From Whalleya microplaca (Eukaryota; Ascomycota; Sordariomycetes; Xylariales; Xylariaceae), in assembly GCA_022497155.1 (NCBI GenBank), contig MU385712.1:681765-745764 (forward strand): a stretch of DNA of 64,000 nt. Reading direction: 5' to 3'. Under the pieces are notes generated by a model that was not told the origin of the DNA, did no database searches, and was given only the letters and a program-made list of their open reading frames with translations. Both the position numbers and the translations under genes were made by a program. Shown here in pieces: positions 1 to 11,198 of this stretch. The stretch's first letter is position 1, and each line of letters begins with the position of its first letter.

Positions 1-2
1 AG

Positions 3-119
3 GGGTTCCGCGGCGCGACCCTTAATTCCCACAGGTTCACTTGCGATGCTTGCCAGCTCGGGCATGACAAGTTCCGTATGCTTCATGCTGACGAAGTCGA
101 CATGAAGAAGACGACGTAA
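3..119 (+). CDS. 3' end of an unknown protein-coding gene (partial)
   Basis: An open frame runs in from the left window edge and stops at TAA 117-119, giving 38 residues. The third codon positions are strongly G/C-biased (TTC, CGC, GGC, GCG, ACC, CAC, AAG, GTC, GAC), as in the confirmed genes here and unlike the AT-rich spacer that follows. The peptide contains CDAC and a charged tail ending KKTT. No family is recognisable from so short a piece. A splice acceptor at the CCCACAG near base 35 is also possible, so part of the stretch could be intron. Confidence 0.3.
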   Translation, partial: GFRGATLNSHRFTCDACQLGHDKFRMLHADEVDMKKTT

Positions 120-805
120 GGAATATATCTGTCGACATAGTTCCCGTAACGTGAAACAAACTCCGCAGACCACCAGAAGCAAAGGCTCGGGGGGTCTGGG
201 CATGTCAAACGTAGGTAGGTTCAGTAAACTTTACTTTTATGGTCACATCCATCAAGAGGTGCAAATCAATGAAGCGGCACAAATTCAGGCAGTGGTGCAT
301 ATTCAAGATTCAGCAAAACTCATCATAATCAAAGCAGCGCTAAAGTACTTCATACATCAAATGACTGATAATCAAAAAGCCCTCACAACGAGGACAATAT
401 GCAAAAACAAAACCAAATTCCATGCCGCTTGATGGATGTGATTGTAATCATCCGGAGAATCTCGAAACGGCCACCTCTGTCCTTTTGTGTTGGGGATGCT
501 GGTCTTCCTAAACACCAGACTCCCACCAAACTAGACCGATAACCCCAAAATATGAACATAGAAAATATGCGATGCGTAAAAGTGACAGCCACTTTGTTAT
601 TGCAGTGAGAGTTTTTTGTTGTTGTTGATGTTGTTATTGTTGTTGGCATCTCTGCCATGTTACCGCGGCCTCCTTCTTGACTTCGCGAGTAACGCGCCCA
701 TTGGCAACCGACCCGATTGGGTCAGGTTAGGGTTGGGTGTGAGATTGTGACCGCTCCCAAACGCAGTGGCATACGTAGGGTGCTGGTCAGTCACATGGGA
801 TGAAA
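120..805. other. Intergenic stretch, 3' side of the bZIP gene
   Basis: This is the spacer between the partial gene and the bZIP stop codon. Open frames here are short and have no recognisable content. A GTT-rich trinucleotide run lies at about 617-645. Nothing else was seen. Confidence 0.5.
617..645. repeat. Imperfect (GTT)n trinucleotide microsatellite
   Basis: A run of GTT units with a few ATG/ATT interruptions lies in non-coding sequence between two genes. It is a simple repeat with no evident function. Confidence 0.7.
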
Positions 806-2573
806 CTATAAGCCGATTGTCCACTGGTCTAATCTGGCAGTAATGGCCTTCAGGCTTGCAGCAAGGCGCTCCACCCGCCTTAACGAACGACTAGTTGCAA
901 TATCTTCTTCTGTCGCATCGACCAGCTCGTACTGCGGGAGCTCCTTCTCGGACTTGATGTCTTCAAAGTTGATAACCGCAGTGATACTGTCCATGTTCAG
1001 CTCCATCGGCTTAGATGATTCCGTGGTCTCTTCATCATAGATGTCACCATCCAGATCGGCTACCGAGCTCTCGGAAGGAGTTGATTCAGCCGGTGATTCA
1101 GGAGCCTGGGATTTCTCAACCGAAGGCAATACAGGCGACTCCAAGACGGGGGCATCGTTCTTCTCGGTCTCCGACAAGGGCTCGCCGACGAAGTTAGAGG
1201 ACTTGCCCGTCAAGGCATCGAGGTCAATCTCCGGCGCATGAGAGGTCTCAAGGACAGTGAACACCTGGGGCTGGTAGTTGTAACTATCCGAATTCAGGTT
1301 AAGCATCGAGAAGTCCATGGTCTGCTCGGGAATCATAACCATGCCGATTTGTTGACGTTGATTGTTCACTTGTTGGCCAGCGAAGGGGTTGATATCTTTC
1401 GGCACCTGATGAGGCTCCTCAATCTGTTGCTGTTGTGGGCGGAGGGGCAGATTAGGGTTAGTACTCAGTTGATCCAAAAAGCTTGAGAACGATGGCGAAG
1501 ATAGCAGAGTTCGGGTAAGGTCAGACAAGCGCCGGTTCTCCTCGAGAAGGGCTCGGTTTTGAGCACGTAGGTCACCATTCTCGGTAACCCTTGTTGCGAT
1601 CTCGCTCTCGAGTTGAGAAATGTACTCTGCGATTTGTTAGCATTCAATTGGTTCATTCAGCCAGTAGGGACTGGGTTATATTACCCTTTCTCCTTGAACG
1701 GAAAGCTCGAGCCGAAACCTTGTTGCGCAACTGGCGTCTTTCCTTGCTGCTCAACTTTTTCCCTTCCTCACTTGCAAGTAGCCTCTCATCTTCATCCATG
1801 TCATCCTCCTCTTTCTTCGGTCGCGGAATCTGGAGCAAGGGAGAATTTTCCTGATCTTCCTCATTCTCAGCTCGCGCCCTCATAGAATTGAGCAGCTGCG
1901 TTATCTTCTGCTCAACCATCGGGTCTTGGGGCGTGGGGCCCTTCGATCTATTTTTCACCTGCTGTTGGCGCTGTTGCTGCTGCTGTTGGATAATCTGTTG
2001 TTGCTGCCTTTGTTGGGCTTGCGCCTTTGCCAGGGCCGCTTGTTGATGCATACCGGGATACATCCTTCCCACGTTGCTGGTCTGACTCGGGACTGTCGGC
2101 GATGCCAATGGCTGTGATTCGCGCCCACCAATCGCGTTAGGGTTAATTGTCTGTTCGGCGAAAAAATATGACTGATCTGCCCCTTCGAAGTCGACTTCCA
2201 TGTCCGCCGTGTTCATGGTGCGTGGTGGCATTCTGTTAAAATCGAATACCTCGTCACCGGCGTTCACATCCGAGGGTATGAATTCCATAGGGTAGCCACC
2301 GATATGGGCATTGCTTTCATGTACAGCAAGCGTACTAGCGAGAGCGCCAGGCACGAAAGGCGTCTGTTGCTTGTATTGATCGTACTGGTGGCTCGGACCG
2401 GACAACGACTGGGCGGCAGGCATGGTTGGAGGCGTGGCCATTCTTGTCGAAGGCCTGGCGTACTGGGGTTTGTTCACCGCAGCCGGCGAAAGTGCTGCTG
2501 GCGAGTACTGGGATACAGATTCATAATCGCCAAAGTCCAAAAGATCCATGCCATCGGGGTTTTGGCTCGCCAT
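806..2573 (-). CDS. bZIP transcription factor
   Basis: A two-exon gene: exon 1 is 2573..1685 and exon 2 is 1626..806, with a 58-bp intron (GTAAT donor, GCTAAC branch site, GCAG acceptor). The join gives 569 residues. The basic region begins KLSSKERRQLRNKVSARAF and runs through RSRRKEYISQLE into a leucine zipper that carries on in exon 2 (heptad leucines in LESEIA..LRAQNRALLEENRRL). The splice falls exactly between the RRK of the basic region and EYI, which confirms it. The N-terminal half is Gln-rich (poly-Q about 2000 on the plus strand) and the C-terminal half acidic/Ser-Pro-rich, as expected of activation regions. The basic-region spelling resembles MeaB-type fungal bZIPs, but I cannot assign an orthologue. 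The start is MASQNPDGM; the upstream frame extension lacks an ATG in better context. Confidence 0.9.
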
Positions 2574-3296
2574 TTTATACGCAAAATACAGGAAACGCAC
2601 AAACGATTGACTGACGACCTAAGCAAAAAGCGAACGGCGATATCGACGGGTTGTCGGTAGGAGATACTACGACAGACCGCTTTGCACTTGTTGGCGGACT
2701 TGTTGGTGTCGGTGGTGATAGTGGTAGATGATAGTTTGGATGGTCGACGAAGAAGAACCGATAGAAAGATAACAGAGAATAGCAGAAAGTAGCAGAAAGT
2801 AGCGCGGATCTAGATATTTGGGGGTGTATGGATGTTATGGGATGCCTGGGAAAAGGGCTTGACGGCCTGGGTGTGGGAGGTGCTTGGGTATGTACGATCC
2901 GCTGTGGTGGCTTGGCTGGACGGCCACCCCCTGCCCCCCTGTCATCTACATAGTACACGGGGATCGTGACAGGGACTAGGGGCGTCAATCAAGAGGGTAG
3001 GGACGCGTAAGCCGTTCTGCCGTTGTACCTACTTGGGCCAATGGGGCCGCAATGTTCTAGACCCGAGAGCGAGGCTTCCGGACGAATCAGATGGACCAGC
3101 TGGCTCTGTGGCACGGCGTGGTTATCGATCCAGTAATTGGTCTCAACAGCAACGGCACAGTTGGCTGTTGTTTGTCGCCAGCATCTTGTCCTATGCTGCA
3201 AGAAGACTTGACTTGCAGCGCAAGCAGCGCAAGCAGCGTCTCTGAAGAGGATGATGATGACGACGCTGTCGTCTCTACGAGTCTTGCATCCATTCA

Positions 3297-3336
3297 CATC
3301 CAATGGGCATCCAATGGCATCCAATGGCATCCAATG
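3297..3336. repeat. Tandem decanucleotide repeat, four copies
   Basis: Four consecutive copies of GCATCCAATG, the first followed by one extra G. They lie about 730 bp upstream of the bZIP start codon. The CCAAT core is a known binding word for the fungal HAP complex, so a regulatory role is conceivable but unproven. Confidence 0.65.
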
Positions 3337-4604
3337 ACCTATGTATCCCCTTCCTATAACCCTTGCCCAGCGGTGAAAGAGATGGCGTGACGGGCACAGA
3401 GGAAGGTCAACCTCGATGCTTGATAGAAAGAAAGATACCAATACCTAGGCTTCTAGGTAAGCAGGGTAAGAAGTCAGGGAGTCAGGAACATTGAAGCCCG
3501 TTAAGGTTCCAAGTGTGGGCTGGGTACATCAAGCCTCGATCGAGCCTTGAGCCTTCCATCACATCACCGAGGCCTGCTGCTCGGAAATCGTATGGGGAAG
3601 TACAGGGGCATAGACCGCGGCTGCACTTGTTCGACCGATGCTGCGAATAGTGAAGGTTCCGGGAGAATAGCGGAGAATGGCTCTAAGCGTAGAGACAAAC
3701 TTCTCGGCATTGCGGCCATGCTGTTGTTGCTAGCTGATAACTTGCTGGTGGAAAGGCTACACGAGCAATTTGTGGCCACTGGCCAACTCTTGTCGAACTG
3801 GCGCTGACTGGCTGACTGATAACATCATGGCCCATAACTATCAACTGTGTGATTGTGTAGATTGGTATGTATGCACACACGTAGTGTGAAGAAAGGATCC
3901 CCGATGCGCGACTCGCTCATCATCCCAAAGGAGAAAGATGTGAACAGCACGAACTGCACAGCCACCAACGCTTGCTTGATATTACTTACTAGTACTATGT
4001 ATGTATGTACTACACGCACCCAGGTACTATGCAGGAATACCTAAATGGTATGTACAGGAAGGAATTGCATTGTGTCCACTTGGCGACCTATGTACTTATG
4101 TACTCGAGCCGGCTGTCTACCAAAATTCATATGAATCATATCTATGCTGGAAGTCATATTATCGACCGGAAAAACTCAGGTCTATACTAAGTAGGTAAAT
4201 GGGTTTGCCTTCCCCGGTGCTTATTAGTGCTTCTAGGGCTTTGTTGATTATTACATACTCACAGAGATGCCCAGAGCTCCCTAGAGCTTCCTAGAGTTAG
4301 AGTTTGTAACTACTGCAAGTAAGTACATACTGCGTAAACAAGAGAGGTCGCGAAAAGCTTCTGAAAGCTTCAATTGAGTGATCCATGATGACATGGTCCA
4401 AGCGAATTCAATCCATTAGGGCACCGGCAGTCTGGTAGGTACCTGGAGCCCAAATGGTGGCACGGGGTGTCAGAGAGCTCCCGAAGGCCGGTCTACCAAT
4501 CGGTTCACTCACAGTACGAGCGAGCTAACAAATTGAATACCAATAGCGCTGCTAGCGCTGCTATGAACTGAACCCAATGCGCTGTATTAGCTCAGCCATA
4601 GCTA

Positions 4605-4685
4605 GTACTCCGTGCGTAGCCGTGCGTATACGGAGTACATGTCAACATTGAACGGCTCATGTCAACCGGCCGTCAACCGTTCAAT
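4605..4685. repeat. Two adjacent inverted repeats
   Basis: GTACTCCGT at 4605-4613 pairs with ACGGAGTAC at 4630-4638. ATTGAACGG at 4647-4655 pairs with CCGTTCAAT at 4677-4685. Both are perfect 9-bp arms in intergenic DNA. The GTACTCCGT arm is a common short dispersed word in fungal intergenic DNA. Function unknown. Confidence 0.55.
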
Positions 4686-6608
4686 CACTTTTAGCGTGTG
4701 AGGCTTAGACATTCCAAGTCTCCTTTCCTCAGCTGAACAGGGAAGACGGGCATCTGCTATCATCGCCTTGTCAGTGGATTGTGAAAATTGCTAATACACG
4801 TACATCTAGGCGCAGCAACTTTATTACGCGGTAGTTCGCGATGAAGAACTGATGAACATGCTCTATCTACGATGTATTATCCGATCAACTGCCCACGAAA
4901 TGAGCAGCCCCCTCTCCGCGTTCTCCATCAGCCCCCCTGGTTAACAACCGGTACTTCGATTCCGCCCAACTTACAGTGCAATGGAATGTAATGAAGTTAG
5001 TCTATAGTATGTACTTACGGCTACCTATAGGGCGACAATCACGCGAGGATACATATATGCATAGGTACCAATAGGTCTAAGTGTATGCATTTTCTGGTCG
5101 GCCAATATAGCCCCTTGATATACTGCCCAGTGGACAGGGCTGCTCATTAGCAGTAAATGGGATAGCTGAAGAGAATGCCCATTATCACGATAATCACGCG
5201 CTGAACATGGCGTGGCAGGCGTGCCTGCATGGCTCAACGAGAATAGGCCCCGCCTGCTTAGATGACTTGTCAAGCCTGCGTTCGGCCTCCAAAGACGGAG
5301 TTGACTTCCAGAAAACACCGACGCCCGTAATAAAAATATCCTCGAACGACCGACCGAGACGGGGCTGTTTCATCTCAATCTGGTGCAGATCTCCCCACTC
5401 GAGGTTTGATGGCTAAATTTCGGCAGACCTAAGCTCGAATTCCTTCCTCTTCATGGCCTAGTACATATGCAGCGCTTCACCAGAGGCGTTTAGCCCCCTT
5501 TCTTTGGTATTGTAGAATTTCAGGCGCATAGATCACGACTCAGTTCTAGGCTGCTTTAAAAACTAGACGGAGCCTCATTTAGCATCTCGTCCCGATGTGG
5601 GGGACGCAATCCCGAGCTGTCATGCGCATGCACTAGGGAAATTTGTTTGACGGCACTTGTTCGCATTGAAACAATCAATCTGAACTGATCCATGAGTAGC
5701 GACCGTTGGTTTTTGGAACTGTTTCGCTATCCCGCTAGCCTCCTGGCACCGGAGCCTCTAGTCACAATAAAAATAATGTTGAAGCGCAGACGGAGCTTAT
5801 AATCCAGTCGGTAATGGCCAGATCGGAATGACAAGATCATGCCACTACGATCTCAAAAATACTCCAATACTGGCCAGATTCGGCCCGTTTCTAGCAATTC
5901 GTCTAGCAGCTCAAGACTGCCGGAGTTCGAATGTCGCGGATTAACTTCTATCAGAGATTTTTTTACTTTCCTCTACCCTGTCGCCTGTCGGATTATTTGA
6001 GTAGCGTGCTGTAGCGTAGATCGATCAAAAATGGTGGAAAGCTTGGTATTCGCTCTATCACTTAAACCGTACTTCATAGCTCATTTACAACAATACAACA
6101 ATCAGACAGTGACAAATGTTTAATTCCCAGAACTAAAGTCAGATAATAGTCACTTCGGTGGTCGTTCATCGTAATCTCATATGATATCATACATGATATC
6201 ACATAATACAAAGTAAACACGAGGGCTTCTTAGCTAGAAGTCAGGGATGGAATTCCAGCTGGGCACAGATGGTGACATCCACTCCAGCCCTACAGCGTAA
6301 AACCTAACATTCATCTGCCACCATAATGTTTTAGGGAGAAACAGCACGCACTACAGATGAGAGTTTATAATAATGAAATTCAGAATAAATGTCATACTCA
6401 GAATTCCTTCGGATTGCCTATTTCTGTGGGGATATGAATGTTCATAGGGTTGCTACCTTGGGAAAGTCTATCGAAACATGCCACACCCAAATCCATGCGA
6501 AACGCTCGAGTCTATGCTGTGTAAGTTAAAAATCGAACTTTATCTATTAATAATAAGGTCATGTAGTCCTTCGTCCGGTATGATCTGATCGCCTCAATTC
6601 TCCAATTG

Positions 6609-7394
6609 TCAACCACTTCGCATGTAATCGATTCCAGCTTGGTGTATCCTGGTCAACACCGCTGCCTCCTCTATGGTGTTGGGCACGTAGAGCATAGTGA
6701 ACCCAATGTGTATCCAGTCGGTGCCGCTTAAGCGATGACGCTCGCCCCAGCCTTTACTGATAACTTCTTCGGCATCGACAAACGAGAGGGTCACATGGCC
6801 AGACATGTCGGTGCTGTGGATATGGCAGATCTCGCGCTGAGTGGGACCGGCGAGAGGTGTCAGCGGCACGGAATCCTGGAGAAACAAGGCCCGGCCGTGC
6901 TTCTCGAGCGCTGAAGTCTTCCATTCCGTGAATCCCTCGTTCGTCTTGCCCAGCTGCTCGAAGGCTGCAAGATACGCCTTGGGAACGTTAATTATTGGCC
7001 CAGCTTGCGTTGCCTAATCCGGAAGACCTACCTGCTTGACTTCCGGGTCCTGAGGGTCTGCCGCGTTCCTCTCGCGTTGCGGGTAGACGAACGGTTTCGC
7101 TCTCGCTCTCGGCCCCGGTCTTTCTAAAAGCGGTTCTTTCAGGAATGACTGGTTGGCATTCGCCTTCTGCGCTTCGGTTGCTTTTGACCATCCGGTAGCG
7201 AACTTTTTCGGGTTACTATAAAAGCCGGGCTTGATCGTGTCGTCGGGACCGAATGCCATCGTCTTCCCCGTGCTGTACTGCGATAGATATCCCATCCAAT
7301 TGTGCCGAGTCCCCCCTTCCCCCATCGCCTTCCACCGCCGGTAGTCTTCGAGCATTTTGGGGTCTGCTGAGTGTTTCGATGGTAAGGTAGCCAT
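6609..7394 (-). CDS. Luciferase-domain (DUF5519-like) protein
   Basis: Two blocks in the same frame are separated by a TAG at 7014-7016. A 54-bp intron (7031..6978; GTAGGT donor, TTAAC branch-like site, CCCAAG acceptor) removes the stop and keeps frame, giving 7394..7032 joined to 6977..6609 and 243 residues. The first exon has YRRWKAMGEGGTRHNWMGYL, which resembles the start of the fungal luciferase-domain family. The second has HIHSTDMSGHVTLSF and KGWGERHRLSG followed by a YVPNTIEEAAVLTRI block, the conserved C-terminal core of that family. The biochemical role of the family is unknown. Many relatives carry an N-terminal membrane helix; here upstream frame residues (AAVLAIYA) hint at one, but a stop precedes them, so the annotated start may miss a 5' exon. 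Confidence 0.7.
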
Positions 7395-10081
7395 ATCCGC
7401 ATAGATAGCAAGGACTGCAGCATTGATTCATGGCCAGATCACTTTTGGGCATATATATTCGTTGTACGACCTCGGTGAATCACTTACTTGTTAAATCCGA
7501 CGGATCTCCGGATAGATCCGATGGTTCGTATCACCTCACCCGAGCTATCGCCGCCGTGCCGTACTGCTAGTATTCGGAGTTACTAAGATCGTAAAGTCGA
7601 ACTCAGAGGTATGATGCCGTATGACTTCGGCTGAGCTAGTTCTTCAAATAGTATGAGATCTCACAACTCAATACAAGATCCCCTCCAAACTCAGTAGCAA
7701 TCGCCTTGCGGAGGGCCTTACTTATCCTCTTTTAAAGATCATCGAATTCCGGATCACCCCAGTCATCCAACGCCTAATACGGGGGTAGCCGCTTGCAGTT
7801 GTTATAATATAAAGAAGTAGGTGTAGGAAACTGTAAAGCGTGTGGCTAGTATCGAATTTGACACTCTTCCGTGTCAACGCCTAATATTCACCAAAGGCAG
7901 TTACACAAATACCGTTCTTAGCCTCATTATCCGAGGTTTAGTATCCAATCTTCTCCTTCCTCTAGATGAAGCGTATAGGTGCTAAGATTTCGTCCACAAC
8001 GTCTCACCCCGGATACCTTTTGGGCATACACCACCGTTTACTATCGTATATTTCCGTTGGATACATCAAGACAAGTATTGTGGGATCAAAGATACCTACC
8101 CTCGGGTGAATGTCGATTATATAAATAGACTAGTAGATTCTTTAGGGCAAGTAGTTAATGCATGGGTGTATAGAGGAATAATTATGGTAATATGTATTAA
8201 CCTCCTAAGCTTTATGGACTCAGGAAGTCGGAATGATATCGGACCAGAGTCGCGGTTAGTTGAATGGTTTTAGCTCCTACTGCAACAGCATTTCTGCCGC
8301 GGGCGTGGTTTTCGGGGATATTATGAGGGATTAGCTCCTAACGAAGTTTCGAATATAATAACTATTAGTATGTTATGAGAGATACTCCTTCTGCTCCCGT
8401 TTCCAGATCCACTCCAGGGAGTAATCACGACATACCTATTGAATATTCAGCTACATAAGAACCTATCGAAGTGAAGATCAATCTACCAACACTTTTTCGC
8501 ATGGTATGATGTTTATAATCAGTAATCCCAGATAAAACTAGCGAAATCTGTATCACGTATAAGATACAACAAAGTTATAGCTAGCTATACACATGTTGGT
8601 GTTTTATTTATGAACTGTCAAGCTATAATCTAGTTTCGGCTATGTCCACCTAGTATGCCATTAGAATAAGATGTGCCGAAAGCTAACATGATCATACATG
8701 AATGTACTCTCGAGTCTCTATATTGAACCGTTGAAGCACTCTGACTTTAGTTATTAAAGTTTCCACGGATAACTTAATTTAGTAAATCACGGACTTCCTT
8801 TTATCCTAGTGTATCTGGCTATGAATGGGGCAAACTCACCTAATACAAAGATAAGCTAGAGATCAATGGACAAAAGTTACTCGTCTCACTTTTTAACGCA
8901 GAACACCTGTCACCTTGGTAACAAAACAAAACAAAATCTGGCTGGTCTTGGATGTGATCAACAGCTCTCGGATATGGAGCTATCATCGCATCTCCTCCTC
9001 TGCTTTGGTAGTCATGGACGCCACGGAAAGTATTATACGGATGATAAGGGATCTTGTATCAAGACGTAAGCTGGTAGAATTGGCAGCTACTCATCAAACA
9101 CCATCCATCTATTGATAAGGGACCTTGAGGGCATCATGTTTGAATGATTCCGTTAGTAGATGAGTAAGCTGCTATGTCCTTATTGGCGTAATCCGCAAAC
9201 TTCGCCTTGGTCGTAAGTCGTATTCACTGGTATGTACTAGCCAATCAGCGAGAATTCTTCCATGGCTCAGCTCAAGGCAACCCTAAGCTTAGAATCCTCG
9301 CGAAGTCATACACCGAATGTGAGCTACGTCCGAAATCGGATAATGCATGGACCTTGGAGACTAACCCGGCGATGCGAATCGGCTGCGGGCCATAAGTTGG
9401 CTCGGCCAGCCGGCGTTTCGCGGTCAGATCCCTTTCCGATTAGAATGAGGTACCCGAATGCTTATTGCGAGCTAACTTCAGCTATCACAATGGCGTGCAC
9501 TGACCGGCAAGAAGCAGCGTTCAATAGGGTAGCTTTTCCTATTAGAATATGTTTTAGTCTAATGGACCATATACAGTCTATGGTACAGTCTTTCCACAGA
9601 GAAGTAGACGGCGGAATCGAATCATAGCAATGATTCGGGCAGAGGATTCACATGCTTGTCCGGAGGTAAGCCTAGGTGGATAATAAGGCTGGATCCGGGG
9701 GACAAGAAGCAAATAAGACGCCATGGATCCTGACGGCCCTCCGGGAGGTTATTTCTGCCGGGCTGTACCGACCTAGCTGTTTGAAGACCGATACGACGAC
9801 CTGTTCAGCTAGATGCAGCATAGTGTAGGGAAACGGTGCAATTAGATGCCTTGCTAAGTCGGCTAGGTACTACACCTCTGCCAGACGCCCACTGAGTGTG
9901 TAGGATCAACCTAGTCTCCGTAAATACCGTTAACTCCGCTCTTCAGGAGAGACGGACATAGACTCAAGTGAAGTTCGAGCCTCAGCTTCTACATTATAAA
10001 GTCGCCAGGACGCATCCTCATCTCCTGTTTTCAATGAACATTCTACTCTATCTACCTTGAGCAAGCAGGAGATAATCAACT
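7395..10081. other. Intergenic region, no gene supported
   Basis: About 2.7 kb. 7400-9100 is AT-rich with only short frames. 9200-9650 is more GC-rich and holds a 121-codon frame beginning in this stretch without motif or intron structure. The last 100 bp contain the probable core promoter of the NmrA-like gene. Confidence 0.5.
9995..10000 (+). promoter_or_regulatory. TATA-box candidate of the NmrA-like gene
   Basis: TATAAA lies 82-87 bp upstream of the ATG at 10082, followed by a pyrimidine-rich stretch. Position and sequence fit a core promoter; this is inferred from sequence only. Confidence 0.4.
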
Positions 10082-11104
10082 ATGGACCCAACTAAGCCCC
10101 TTGAGAAGATCGCCATTATCGGTGTAAGTCATCATCGACGAGTTAATTCTCTTGTCCAATCAACTAACCGCCTATAGGCTACCGGCCACATTGGGGAGGT
10201 CTTCGTGGCAGCTCTTCTCAAGACCGGCAAGCACAGTATCACGGCTTTGACTCGCGCTGAAAGCAAGCGCATTCTACCCGAGGGCGTCAAGCGCGCCCAA
10301 GTCGACTATGATAACCAGGAGTCATTGGTCGCAGCCCTCCAAGGCCAACAATTCCTCATTATCACCCTGGCCGTGAGAGCACCTCCAGACACCCATGGCA
10401 AGATCATCCAGGCAGCGGCTAAGGCTGGTGTTCCCTACGTGATGCCCAATTTCTACGGTAGCGATATTCGCAACCCCAAGCTTGGCGATGATAAATTCGG
10501 CGCCATCATCAAGCAGCAAGTCTCCGAGATGGAGAACCTCGGCGTCTCGTACATCTCGCTGGCATGTGGCACCTGGTATGAATGGAGCCTAGCACTCGGC
10601 GAAAAGTGGTTCGGCTTCACGATCCCGGAACGGAAGGTGACCTTCTTTGACGACGGCAAGACGGTCGTCAATGTTAGTACTTGGTCGCTGTGCGGACGTG
10701 CGATAGCTGCACTCCTCAGCCTTCCCGAAAGTGGCGCATCGCCAGCCCTGTCGGACTGGAAGAATGAACCCTTGTATATCGCCAGCTTCCAAGTGAGCCA
10801 GCGTGACATGCTTGACAGCCTTCATCGCGTCCTTGGCACCACGGACTCAGATTGGGATATCAAGTATGAGTCGACTGCCAAGCGGGCCCAGGAAGGCATG
10901 GGCGAGTTCTCCAGGGGTATAAGGACAGGTATAGCCAAGTACATGTACGCAAAACTCTTCATTAGTTCACGAGCTGGCGAGTTCGATAACCCCAAGGGTG
11001 TGGCAAATAAAGTGCTTGGCCTACCGGAGGAAAGTTTGGATGAAGCTACCGGGAGGGCTGTTCATATGGTGGAGAGTGGCTGGAATCCACTTGCTCCCCC
11101 CTGA
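10082..11104 (+). CDS. NmrA-like NAD(P)-binding protein (isoflavone reductase-like)
   Basis: Exon 1 is 10082..10123 (MDPTKPLEKIAIIG); a 54-bp intron (GTAAGT...CTAAC...TATAG) is followed by exon 2, 10178..11104. The protein has 322 residues. The splice rebuilds the dinucleotide-binding loop GATGHIG at residues 14-20, the NmrA/atypical-SDR signature, followed by TALTRAESKR where the second strand and cofactor-phosphate contacts lie. NmrA-like proteins either reduce small aromatic substrates or act as NAD(P) sensors; the sequence does not decide which. No signal peptide or membrane segment. It runs convergently into the MFS transporter downstream, 94 bp separating the two stop codons. Confidence 0.88.
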
Positions 11105-11198
11105 ATAGAAGCGACGCGTGATCACGTGAGCTCCTGACCTTCTGCATGCCGAGCCTGGGGACGCGTAGCACGCCATATATGTCAATATAGTTCGTTAT

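Larger units (their letters stand above)
2574..6608. other. Long intergenic region with small repeats
   Basis: About 4 kb without a supportable gene. The first 400 bp upstream of the bZIP start is the likely promoter and leader; it is pyrimidine-rich on the gene strand. Seen further on: a decanucleotide tandem repeat at 3297-3336, many TAGGTA/GTAC-rich words between 4000 and 4200, and two inverted repeats at 4605-4638 and 4647-4685. Open frames are short and lack motifs. Confidence 0.5.

Noticed and set aside
2575..2988. 137-codon frame upstream of the bZIP gene
   Set aside because: Pro/Ser-rich reading of a pyrimidine-rich leader and promoter; no motif and it overlaps the bZIP start.
5880..5960. 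tRNA-like GTTCGAATG word
   Set aside because: No acceptor stem or D-arm could be built around it.
9262..9627. 121-codon plus-strand frame
   Set aside because: No motif, no introns, poor codon bias; nothing distinguishes it from a chance frame in a GC-richer spacer.
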